From Modestobacter italicus (GTDB lineage: Bacteria > Actinomycetota > Actinomycetes > Mycobacteriales > Geodermatophilaceae): a DNA stretch of 64,000 nt. The translations under genes and the position numbers were made by a program. The stretch is from positions 62,001 through 126,000 of the forward strand of contig NZ_JABGCJ010000005.1 of the NCBI RefSeq assembly GCF_019799965.1. Direction: 5' to 3'. The notes beneath the pieces were generated by a model. It was not told the DNA's origin and ran no database searches. It saw only the letters and a list, made by a program, of their open reading frames with translations. Positions 33,206 to 40,885 of the stretch are shown here, in pieces. Each line of letters begins with the position of its first letter. Positions within the stretch are counted from its first letter, which is position 1.

Positions 33206-34239
33206 GAGGTGTGGACCCGCGGCTCGATCAGGGCCCGCACGCCCGGCGAGCGCCGGTAGAGGTCCATCGCCAGGGCCGCGTGCCCCGGCGTGTAGCCGTT
33301 GCCCACCAGCATCGTCACGTCCGCCGCCATCCCCTCAGCTCCCAGGGCCGCCGCCGAGAAGGACGTGGCCATGGAGAAGAAGACCACGGTGCCGCCGTCG
33401 GCCGTCGCGAGGACCGCCCCGTGCTCGGCACCGGGGACGTCGACGCAGACCACGGTGACGTCGACCGGGTCGCCGACGGCCGCGGCGACGGCGAGCGGGT
33501 CGGTGGCGTCGGCCACCACGACCTGGTCGGCGAGCCCGGCGGCGCGCAGTGCGGTGGCCTCGCGCTCGTCGCGGACGACGCCGACCAGCCGGCCGGCGCG
33601 GGCGTCGCGCGCGGCGGCCAGGCTCAGCGACCCGGACTTCCCGGCGGCACCCAGGACGGCGACCGAGGGGCGGTGGCCGGAGCGGTGCACGACCCGCTCG
33701 GTGGCCGCCGGCGCCCCGCACACGTCCAGGACGGCGAGGGCCACCTCCTGCGGCAGGTCGTCGGGCAGCACGGCGGCGATCGAGCGGGCGAAGAGCACGG
33801 CGGTGCCGGCGGTGGGCACCTGCTCGCTGCGGCCGTCCCAGTGCGCCAGGGCGTCGGTGATCCGCAGCGGGGTGAGGGTGAGCGAGACGAGGGTGGCGAC
33901 CCGCTGCCCCGGTTCCAGCCCCAGCGGTGAGGAGTCGCCCACCTCGTCGACGACGCCGATCAGCATCCCGCCGGAGCCGGTGACCGGGTTGTGCATCTTG
34001 CCCCGGCTCTCGATGATCCCGAGCACCGCGGCCCGCACCCGGTCGCCGTCCCCGTCGTGCTGCTCGGCCAGCTGCCGGTAGGAGGCCGCGTCGAGGTTCA
34101 GCCGGTGGACGGCGATCCGCACCTCGTCGGGACCGATGCGCGGGTCGGCGTCCAGCCGGTGGGCGGCCTGGGGCAGCACGCCGAGCGGCTCGAGCACCCG
34201 GTGCACCCCGAGGCTGCGGTGCAGTGCGTTGACGGCCAC
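33202..34239 (-). CDS. kdd: L-erythro-3,5-diaminohexanoate dehydrogenase
   Basis: This 345-residue dehydrogenase has the Kdd N-terminal signature RIAVHRLNLDAASYRQL (about 41-57) and IIESRGKMHNPVTGSGGM (about 75-92). A Rossmann segment VLGAAGKSGSLSLAAARDA is near 194, and FFSMATSFSAAALGAEG closes the domain. It oxidatively deaminates 3,5-diaminohexanoate to 3-keto-5-aminohexanoate with NAD(P)+. The GTG start follows GAAGGGACGAC. It is first in the minus-strand operon and divergent from kamA. Confidence 0.93.
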   Translation of the reverse strand: MAVNALHRSLGVHRVLEPLGVLPQAAHRLDADPRIGPDEVRIAVHRLNLDAASYRQLAEQHDGDGDRVRAAVLGIIESRGKMHNPVTGSGGMLIGVVDEVGDSSPLGLEPGQRVATLVSLTLTPLRITDALAHWDGRSEQVPTAGTAVLFARSIAAVLPDDLPQEVALAVLDVCGAPAATERVVHRSGHRPSVAVLGAAGKSGSLSLAAARDARAGRLVGVVRDEREATALRAAGLADQVVVADATDPLAVAAAVGDPVDVTVVCVDVPGAEHGAVLATADGGTVVFFSMATSFSAAALGAEGMAADVTMLVGNGYTPGHAALAMDLYRRSPGVRALIEPRVHTS

Positions 34240-34275
34240 CGTCGTCCCTTCGTCATCTCCCGCCCGACACGGGAG

Positions 34276-34321
34276 AACCTAGCGTGATGTCGGCTCTGAG
34301 CCGTATTTCTTCCCGTAGGGT
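34276..34321. promoter_or_regulatory. Divergent kdd/kamA promoter region
   Basis: Minus-strand TAGGTT (34281-34276) could be the -10 of kdd. Overlapping plus-strand TAGCGT (34280-34285) and TAGGGT (34316-34321) could be -10 boxes for kamA. The latter leaves a leader of about 37 nt that carries AGGAG before the GTG at 34365. The overlapping boxes would let a regulator control both directions. Confidence 0.35.
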
Positions 34322-34364
34322 CGCCGTGTCGAGGCCCGACTTCCCGGTCCAACAGGAGTGCCCA

Positions 34365-35729
34365 GTGCTGGAGCAGCCCTACGAGTACACCGCGCGCGAG
34401 CTCGTCGAGCCCGACTGGCGCCGCCTGCCCGGCTTCGCCGGCGTCACCGACGAGGAGTGGCGCAGCGCCCAGTGGCAGCGCGCGCACTGCGTGAAGAACG
34501 TGCGCCAGCTGCGTGGCGTCTACGGCGACCTGCTCGACGAGGCGTTCTACGCCGACCTGGAGGCCGACCAGACCGGCGCCGCGACGATGTCGCTGCTGCT
34601 GCCGCCGCAGATGCTCAACACGATGGTGCCCACCGGGACGCCGACGACCGCGGCGATGCTGGCCGACCCGGTGCGCCGCTACATGCTCCCGGTCGCCTCC
34701 GACCGGCTCGCCGGCGACTACGCCAGCCACCCCTACGCCTCCCGCGACTCGCTGCACGAGCACGAGATGTGGGCCGTCGAGGGGCTCACCCACCGCTACC
34801 CGACCAAGGTGCTGGCCGAGCTGCTGTCGACCTGTCCGCAGTACTGCGGGCACTGCACCCGGATGGACCTGGTGGGCAACTCGACCCCCGCCGTCCCGAA
34901 GCTCAAGTTCGAGCTCAAGCCGGTCGACCGGCAGGGCGCGATGCTGCAGTACCTGCGCGACACCCCCGGCGTCCGGGACGTCGTCGTCTCCGGCGGCGAC
35001 GTGGCCAACCTGCCGTTCAAGAACCTGGAGGCGTTCGTCGCCGGGCTGCTGGAGATCGACTCGATCCGCGACATCCGGCTGGCGTCCAAGGCGCTGATGG
35101 GCCTGCCGCAGCACTGGCTGCAGGGCGAGGTGCTCGACGGGATGGGCCGGCTGGCCGCGACCGCCCGGGCCCGCGGCGTCTCGCTCGCGGTGCACACCCA
35201 CGTCAACGCCGCCCAGTCGGTGACCCCGCTGGTCGCCGAGGCCGCCCGGGCGCTGCTGGCCGTCGGCGTGCGGGACGTGCGCAACCAGGGGGTGCTGCTC
35301 GAGGGGGTCAACGCCACCGCCGGCCAGCTGCTCGACCTCTGCTTCGCCCTGCTCGACGGCGCCTCGATCACGCCCTACTACTTCTACATGTGCGACATGA
35401 TCCCCAGCGCCGAGCACTGGCGGGTCTCGCTCGCGACGGCGCAGACGCTGCAGCACGACGTGATGGGCTACCTGCCCGGCTTCGCCACGCCGCGGATCGT
35501 CTGCGACGTGCCCTACGTCGGCAAGCGCTGGGTGCACCAGGTCGCCGAGTACGACCGTGAGCTCGGCATCTCGTACTGGACGAAGAACTACCGCACCGGC
35601 ATCGAGCGCACCGACGAGGCGGCCCTGGACCGGCGGCACACCTACTACGACCCGATCCACACCCTCGGGCCCGAGGGCCGCGCCTGGTGGGCCGCCCACC
35701 GCACCCCGCAGCTCACCCCGGTCGGCTGA
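34365..35729 (+). CDS. kamA: Lysine 2,3-aminomutase-type radical SAM enzyme
   Basis: This is a 454-residue KamA-family protein. The iron-sulfur motif is CPQYCGHC (Cys157, Cys161, Cys164), followed by SGGD near 209. Asp344 (YMCDM) and Asp381 (VCDVP) match the two Asp residues that hold the lysine side-chain amine in the clostridial enzyme. Lys387 in DVPYVGK takes the place of the PLP lysine, but the usual PGGGGK is PYVGK. It converts L-lysine to L-beta-lysine with PLP and SAM. AGGAG six bases before the GTG at 34365 fixes the start; an upstream in-frame GTG at 34284 lacks a ribosome-binding site. Confidence 0.92.
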   Translation: MLEQPYEYTARELVEPDWRRLPGFAGVTDEEWRSAQWQRAHCVKNVRQLRGVYGDLLDEAFYADLEADQTGAATMSLLLPPQMLNTMVPTGTPTTAAMLADPVRRYMLPVASDRLAGDYASHPYASRDSLHEHEMWAVEGLTHRYPTKVLAELLSTCPQYCGHCTRMDLVGNSTPAVPKLKFELKPVDRQGAMLQYLRDTPGVRDVVVSGGDVANLPFKNLEAFVAGLLEIDSIRDIRLASKALMGLPQHWLQGEVLDGMGRLAATARARGVSLAVHTHVNAAQSVTPLVAEAARALLAVGVRDVRNQGVLLEGVNATAGQLLDLCFALLDGASITPYYFYMCDMIPSAEHWRVSLATAQTLQHDVMGYLPGFATPRIVCDVPYVGKRWVHQVAEYDRELGISYWTKNYRTGIERTDEAALDRRHTYYDPIHTLGPEGRAWWAAHRTPQLTPVG

Positions 35730-35753
35730 TGGACGGCCCGGGTTTCCGGGCTC

Positions 35754-36290
35754 GTGGACGGCGGTAGCTCCCCCGGGGTGGAACTGCTGTGCACCGACCG
35801 GCTGCGGCTGCGCGCCTGGACGACGTCCGACGCCGACCTGACCCGCCTGGCCGACCTGTACAGCCGCGATGAGGTGACCCGCTGGCTCGGTGGTGGGCCG
35901 ACGGTGCCCCCGGCGGAGCTGGTCGAGCGCTGGCGGCTGGTGCACGAGCTGGACCCGGTGCACGGCTGCTGGGCGATCGACCCGCAGGACGGCGGACCGC
36001 CGGCGGGCACCGTGCTGCTCAAGCCGCTGCCGCAGGGGGTCGGTGAGGTGGAGGTCGGCTGGCACCTGCACCCGGACAGCTGGGGCCGCGGCTACGCCAC
36101 CGAGGCGGCGCGGGCCGTGGTCGACCGGGCCTTCGACGACGGGCTGCTGGAGGTCTACGCCGTCGTCCGGCCGGGCAACGAGCCCTCGCTCGCGGTGTGC
36201 CGGAAGCTCGGCATGCAGCCGCTGGGCCGCACCACCCGCTGGTACGACACCGAGCTGGTGGCCTTCCGGCTCGAGTCGCCGGCGGCCTGA
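35754..36290 (+). CDS. GNAT N-acetyltransferase (RimJ/RimL type)
   Basis: This 178-residue acetyltransferase (Acetyltransf_3) begins with LLCTDRLRLRAWTTSDAD, has VEVGWHLHPDSWGRGYATEA as the acetyl-CoA loop and ends VVRPGNEPSLAVCRKLGMQP. It has the layout of RimJ/RimL, which acetylate protein N-termini or small molecules. A GTG at 35778 is an equally good start and would remove a Gly/Ser-rich leader. Confidence 0.88.
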   Translation: MDGGSSPGVELLCTDRLRLRAWTTSDADLTRLADLYSRDEVTRWLGGGPTVPPAELVERWRLVHELDPVHGCWAIDPQDGGPPAGTVLLKPLPQGVGEVEVGWHLHPDSWGRGYATEAARAVVDRAFDDGLLEVYAVVRPGNEPSLAVCRKLGMQPLGRTTRWYDTELVAFRLESPAA

Positions 36291-36302
36291 GGGCGACCGG
36301 CC

Positions 36303-37736
36303 GTGGACTGGTTCGCCGATCCGGGCGCCTGGGAGGGGCGGCTGGTGCTCACCCGCGGGGTGGCGCTGGTCTACCTGATCGCGTTCGTCGCCGCGCTGCG
36401 CCAGGGCCCGGCGCTGATCGGCACGTCCGGGCTCACCCCGGTGCCGCGGTACCTGCAGTGGGCCTCGTGGCGGAGGGCCCCGAGCCTGTTCCACCTGTAC
36501 TGGTCCGACCGGTTCTTCGCCGGTTGCTGCTGGACCGGCATCGCGCTCGCCGTCGCCGCCCTGGTCGGGCTGGCCGACCGGTTGCCGCTGGCCGGCTGGA
36601 TGGCGCTGTGGCTGGTGCTGTGGGGGCTGTACCTGTCGATCGTGCACGTCGGCCAGATCTGGTACGGCTTCGGCTGGGAGTCGCTGCTGCTCGAGGTCGG
36701 CTTCCTGGTGGTGTTCCTCGGTCCGGCGCACGTCGCACCACCCACCCTGGGCATGTGGCTGGTGCGCTGGCTGCTGTTCCGGCTGGAGTTCGGGGCCGGG
36801 CTGATCAAGATGCGCGGCGACCGGTGCTGGCGGGACCTGACCTGCCTGGCGTACCACCACGAGACCCAGCCGATGCCCAACCCGCTCAGCTGGTGGTTCC
36901 ACCGGCTCAGCCCGCGGCTGCACCGGGTGGAGACGCTGGCCAACCACGTCACCCAGCTGGTCGTGGTGTTCGGGCTGCTCGCGCCCCAGCCGATCGCCGG
37001 GGTGGCCGCAGCGGTCATCGTGGTCACCCAGGGCTACCTGCTGATCAGTGGCAACTTCGCCTGGCTGAACGCGCTGACCCTGGTGCTCGGGCTCTCCCTG
37101 CTGGACGGCCGGTGGCTGGCCGCGGTGCTGCCCGACCGCCCGGCCGACCTCGCCACCCCGACCTGGCATGCCGTCGTGGTCGTCGTCCTGGCCCTGCTGG
37201 TCGCGGCGCTGAGCATCGCGCCGGTGCGCAACCTGCTGTCGGCCTCCCAGCGGATGAACACCAGCTTCGACCCGCTGCGACTGGTGAACAGCTACGGCGC
37301 CTTCGGCTCGGTCACCAAGGTGCGCCGGGAGCTGGTGGTGCAGGCGACCGACAGCCCCGGGCCGGACGCGGTGTGGCGGGAGTACGAGTTCCGCGGCAAG
37401 CCCGGGGACGTGCACCGCCGGCCCCCGCAGTGGGCGCCGTACCACCTGCGACTGGACTGGCTGATGTGGTTCGTCGCCCTCTCCCCCGCCTACGGCCGCT
37501 CGTGGCTGGTGCCGTTCGTGGGCAAGCTGCTGGACGCCGACCCGGCCACCCTGCGGTTGCTGCGATCGGCGCCCTTCGGCACGCAGCGCCCGGCCGCCGT
37601 CCGGGTGCTGCTGTACCGCTACCGGTTCACCACCCGCGCCGAGCGGCGGGAGACCGGCGCCTGGTGGCACCGGACGTACGAGCGGGAGCTCGTGGCGCCG
37701 GTGACGGCGGAGGACCTGGCTGCCCGGACACGGTGA
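36303..37736 (+). CDS. Lipase maturation factor family membrane protein
   Basis: This 477-residue polytopic protein has about eight to nine helices in residues 15-330. The LMF1-family segments are LFHLYWSDRFF, YGFGWESLLLEVGF, RLEFGAGLIKMRGDRCWRDL and TCLAYHHETQPMPNPLSWWF. A soluble C-terminal region has VNSYGAFGSVTKVR and PPQWAPYHLRLDWLMWF. Vertebrate LMF1 is needed for lipase folding in the ER. The bacterial role is not established. Starts at GTG, 12 bp after the GNAT stop. Confidence 0.9.
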   Translation: MDWFADPGAWEGRLVLTRGVALVYLIAFVAALRQGPALIGTSGLTPVPRYLQWASWRRAPSLFHLYWSDRFFAGCCWTGIALAVAALVGLADRLPLAGWMALWLVLWGLYLSIVHVGQIWYGFGWESLLLEVGFLVVFLGPAHVAPPTLGMWLVRWLLFRLEFGAGLIKMRGDRCWRDLTCLAYHHETQPMPNPLSWWFHRLSPRLHRVETLANHVTQLVVVFGLLAPQPIAGVAAAVIVVTQGYLLISGNFAWLNALTLVLGLSLLDGRWLAAVLPDRPADLATPTWHAVVVVVLALLVAALSIAPVRNLLSASQRMNTSFDPLRLVNSYGAFGSVTKVRRELVVQATDSPGPDAVWREYEFRGKPGDVHRRPPQWAPYHLRLDWLMWFVALSPAYGRSWLVPFVGKLLDADPATLRLLRSAPFGTQRPAAVRVLLYRYRFTTRAERRETGAWWHRTYERELVAPVTAEDLAARTR

Positions 37737-37740
37737 CGGG

Positions 37741-38607
37741 TCAGCGGCGGGCGCGGCCCAGCAGCTGCATCACGCGGGCCAGCGGGTGCGGGGCCTTGAC
37801 CTTCGTCCGGTTGCCGGCGGCGTAGTCGGCGTCGACGGCGGCGGCCTGCTCCGGGGTCGGTGCGCTGCCGCCCAGGTGTGCCGGCTGCCACCAGCGGTCG
37901 TCGTCCCCGGCAGGCTGGTCGGGGTAGTTGCGCTGTGCCTCGTCCAGCAGCTGCTCCATCGCGGCCTTGATCCGGCGCAGCAGGGCCTGCGGCTTCTCCC
38001 CTGGCTCCGGGACCAGCGGCTCGCCGATGAGGACCGTGACCGGCACGTCCCGGCGAAGTGCCACCTTGTGCCCCTTCGTGGCGACGCGGTGCCCGCCCCA
38101 GACGGCAGCCGGGACGACCGGCACCCCCGCCTGGACCGCCATCCGGGCGGCCCCGGCCTTGACGTCCTTGACGGTGAACGAACTGCTGATCGTGGCCTCG
38201 GGGAAGATCCCGACGACGTGGCCGTCCTTCAGCGCCCGGACGGCGGCGTCGAACGCCGCGGCCCCGGCCTTGCGGTCGACCGGGATGTGCTGCATGGCGC
38301 GCATCAGCGGACCGGCGAACCAGTGCCCGAAGATGGCGGCCTTGGCCATGAACCGCACCAGCCGGTGCTGCGGCAGTGCGATGAGCCCCAGGTAGGTGAA
38401 GTCGAAGTAGGAGACGTGGTTGCTGCAGATGATCGCGCCACCGGTGGCGGGCACGTGCTCCTGACCGCGCAGGTCGAAGCGGAAGCGGAACAGCCGGAAG
38501 ACGACCAGGACCGCGCGGATGACCAACCGGTAGGGGCGGTCCCGAGGGTCCGGATTCGGCCCGAACAGGTCCCGGCGGACGACGTCGCCCCAGCTGGCCG
38601 TGTACAT
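37741..38607 (-). CDS. 1-acyl-sn-glycerol-3-phosphate acyltransferase (PlsC family)
   Basis: The protein has 288 residues. The HX4D block is NHVSYFD (about 68-74), the glycerophosphate-binding block is IFPEATISSS and the further block PVVPAAVWG is present. The C-terminal 50 residues are a disordered tail. It acylates lysophosphatidate or a related lipid at the membrane. TAGGGT lies 6 nt before the ATG, indicating a leaderless mRNA. Confidence 0.9.
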   Translation of the reverse strand: MYTASWGDVVRRDLFGPNPDPRDRPYRLVIRAVLVVFRLFRFRFDLRGQEHVPATGGAIICSNHVSYFDFTYLGLIALPQHRLVRFMAKAAIFGHWFAGPLMRAMQHIPVDRKAGAAAFDAAVRALKDGHVVGIFPEATISSSFTVKDVKAGAARMAVQAGVPVVPAAVWGGHRVATKGHKVALRRDVPVTVLIGEPLVPEPGEKPQALLRRIKAAMEQLLDEAQRNYPDQPAGDDDRWWQPAHLGGSAPTPEQAAAVDADYAAGNRTKVKAPHPLARVMQLLGRARR

Positions 38608-38613
38608 GAGCGG

Positions 38614-38619
38614 ACCCTA
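38614..38619 (-). promoter_or_regulatory. Leaderless -10 box (TAGGGT)
   Basis: TAGGGT, 6 nt, ATG at 38607 on the minus strand. Confidence 0.5.
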
Positions 38620-38657
38620 ACCAACGCGGCTGGGAGCGGCGCTCCGGCGTCCTGGGC

Positions 38658-39821
38658 TCAGTCGCCGTGGGTGGCCGCGACCGCGGCCCGGACGACGGCG
38701 GCCAGGTCACCGGTCTCCCCGGCGACCGCTCGCTGCAGCGTCGCCCCGCTCCCCCGGCGCAGCAGCTCGGCCAGCCCGGCGACGACCCGCTCGGCGTCCC
38801 CGGTGTCGGTCAGCGCCGGCCGCACGTGCTCGACCAGGGCCCGCACCACCTGGGCAGCCGGTGCCGGGTGCCCGGTCCGCGGGTCGACCAGGTCGCCGGT
38901 CAGGCCGGAGCGGCCCGCCCGCCAGCCGGCCACCCGGACCAGCTCGGCCCGCACCTCGGGTGCTGGGACCCCGGCCTGCCACTCCCGCGCGGCGGTCTCG
39001 ACCAGGGCGCGGACCAGACCGGCGAGGACGACGGCGTCCTCCACCCGGAGGGCGACGTCGGAGACCCGCACCTCCACCGTCGGCCAGGTCGCCGAGAGGC
39101 GGGCGTCGAAGTAGACCATCCCCTCGTCCAGCACGGTGCCGGTGGCGACGAGGTCGGTGACGAGCCGGTGGTATGCGGCCGGCGTCCGGAAGACGTCGTT
39201 CGGCCCGGCCGACGGCCAGCGGTTCCACACCTGAGACCGGAAGCTGGCGTAGCCGGTGTCCTGGCCGGCCCAGAACGGTGAGTTGGCGGTCAGGGCGGTG
39301 AGCACCGGGAGCCAGACGCGGATCCGGTCGAGGACCGCGACCCCCTCCTCGTCGTCGGCGACCGAGACGTGCACGTGGCAGCCGCAGGTGAGCACCTCGG
39401 CGGCGGTCAGCCCGAACGCGTCGACCATCTGCTCGTAGCGCCGTCCGTCGGTGGGGACCGGCTCGACCGGCACCGGCGAACTGGCCAGGGCCGCCACCCG
39501 GGCGCCCACCGTCGCGGCGGCGGCGTCTGCGCGGGACCGCCAGTGCCGGAGCTCGGCGGCGACCTCGTGGAGGGTGCTGCAGACGCGGGTGCCCAGCTCG
39601 ATCTGCTGCTGCTTCAGCTCGGGGACCAGGCGCGGCCCGGCGGGCGCTCCCCCGGCGTCGGTGTCGGGCTCCTCGCCGGACTGCTCGGCCCGGTCGTGCT
39701 CGGCGACCGTCTCCCCCTCGCCGCGTCGCGCGGCGACCTCGAGGGCGTCCGGCCCGAGCGGCACCGGCACCCCGGCCGGGTCGACGACCAGCAGCTCTTC
39801 TTCGACCCCCACGGTGCGCAC
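38658..39821 (-). CDS. GCS2-family carboxylate-amine ligase
   Basis: This is a 387-residue glutamate-cysteine-ligase-2 family protein. TVGVEEELLVVDP opens it, ELKQQQIELGT follows near 68, HVHVSVADDEEGV is near 148 and NSPFWAGQDTGYASFRSQVWNR near 178. MVYFDARLSATWPTVEVRVSD is near 234. Members are YbdK-like ligases or the actinobacterial EgtA that makes gamma-glutamylcysteine. Which applies here is uncertain because no ergothioneine genes are adjacent. Start GTG at 39821 begins exactly at the family N-terminus. Confidence 0.85.
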   Translation of the reverse strand: MRTVGVEEELLVVDPAGVPVPLGPDALEVAARRGEGETVAEHDRAEQSGEEPDTDAGGAPAGPRLVPELKQQQIELGTRVCSTLHEVAAELRHWRSRADAAAATVGARVAALASSPVPVEPVPTDGRRYEQMVDAFGLTAAEVLTCGCHVHVSVADDEEGVAVLDRIRVWLPVLTALTANSPFWAGQDTGYASFRSQVWNRWPSAGPNDVFRTPAAYHRLVTDLVATGTVLDEGMVYFDARLSATWPTVEVRVSDVALRVEDAVVLAGLVRALVETAAREWQAGVPAPEVRAELVRVAGWRAGRSGLTGDLVDPRTGHPAPAAQVVRALVEHVRPALTDTGDAERVVAGLAELLRRGSGATLQRAVAGETGDLAAVVRAAVAATHGD

Positions 39822-40005
39822 CCCGACATGATCAGCTCAGCGACGAGCGGTGCGCACCACGAGGGCGAGTCGGTCCACCCGAAGTCGTCATGGACGGACA
39901 CCCGCCCCGCGACGTGTGCGTGGTGGGTGGGCGTTGGCGCGTTCTTCTCGTTCGGGCAGTGACGATCTCGCTCGTGGCGAGAACCGACGAAAGAGAATTC
40001 GCGCA

Positions 40006-40022
40006 TTGTTGGGGATAACGGT
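40006..40022 (+). repeat. 17-bp motif, copy 2 (first copy at 1306)
   Basis: Reads TTGTTGGGGATAACGGT and ends 11 nt before the ATG of the next gene, so it overlaps the probable promoter. Confidence 0.4.
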
Positions 40023-40033
40023 AGAAATGGGTC

Positions 40034-40879
40034 ATGACTGGTGGGTGGCAGCCGCCGCTGCCGGAGATGCCGGCCCCACCGCCGGTGCGCGCCTGGGCGC
40101 GGATGACGGCCCCTCGGGGGTACGAGCCGCAGTGGCGGCGACTCGTCGAGGCCGCGCTGGAGCAGGGGCTGGGCCCCGATGCGCTGTCCGAGACCGGGCT
40201 GGAACCGCTGGCCGCGGCCCGCGGCTGGAAACCGGCGACGGTCGCCCTCTACAGCAAGGTCGCCCGGTACGGCGGTCTGGGCGTGGCCCAGCCCCGGACC
40301 CCCGAGCCCGATCCGCCGACGCTGGACCTGCGCGAGCTCACCCGGGTGCGCGGCGAGGCCCCGGAGCACCTGCGGGCGGTCGCCTGGTGCGCGATCGCCC
40401 TCGGCTGGCCGGGGACCGTGGGTCAGTTCCGGGCACTTCGCCGGGACCAGGTGCACGCCACGAACCGGCGACTGCTGGTCAGCACCGAGGACGGCGAGTG
40501 GTCGGTGCCCGGAGCGCTGACCGCGTGGCACGCCTGGGAGTCGGTGCGCAACCGGTTCCCCGCGCTCGCGACCAGCCCGTGGGTGCTGCCGGCGCTGCGT
40601 CGCGGCCCCGGCGTCACCTCGCACGTGGGTGGGCAGCTCTCCACCCAGGCGCTCCAGGTGACCTTCGCCAAGCACGCGGTGCGCACCGCCACCGCGATGC
40701 GCGCCACCGCCGCACCCTCGCACCGGACCGCGGTCGAGGAACTGGCCGCTGACTACCTCACGCTGTCCTACGACTCCTACCGGCGCCTGGCGCTGGCGGC
40801 CGGCGCTCCGCCGGTGGCCCCGCGGGGTGCGATCAGGGCGCTGCGCAGCATCAGCCGGGCCGCCCGGCAGGCTGGCTGA
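40034..40879 (+). CDS. Uncharacterised protein with possible tyrosine-recombinase ancestry
   Basis: This 281-residue protein is not assigned to a family with certainty. The middle (about 95-160) has a pattern like a phage-integrase catalytic start: a helix with LRAVAWCAIALGWPGTV, then QFRALRRDQVHATNRRLLV and a beta strand. A Tyr-rich end (YLTLSYDSYRRLALAAG) is near 240. The full R-H-R-Y set is not evident, so it may be a degenerate or repurposed recombinase. It has no signal peptide or membrane segment. The 17-bp motif lies in its promoter region. Confidence 0.5.
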   Translation: MTGGWQPPLPEMPAPPPVRAWARMTAPRGYEPQWRRLVEAALEQGLGPDALSETGLEPLAAARGWKPATVALYSKVARYGGLGVAQPRTPEPDPPTLDLRELTRVRGEAPEHLRAVAWCAIALGWPGTVGQFRALRRDQVHATNRRLLVSTEDGEWSVPGALTAWHAWESVRNRFPALATSPWVLPALRRGPGVTSHVGGQLSTQALQVTFAKHAVRTATAMRATAAPSHRTAVEELAADYLTLSYDSYRRLALAAGAPPVAPRGAIRALRSISRAARQAG

Positions 40880-40885
40880 ACCCGG

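Noticed and set aside
34240-34364. A cobalamin riboswitch for the B12-dependent aminomutase
   Set aside because: The 125-bp divergent region is too short and shows no B12-box-like segment; the amidohydrolase-kamD gap is filled by the hairpin array.
34098-37670. A 1190-codon minus-strand frame opposite kamA, the GNAT and the LMF gene
   Set aside because: It is a GC-rich antisense shadow: its translation is Gln/His/Arg/Pro-rich with no family motif, and it overlies three well-supported plus-strand genes.
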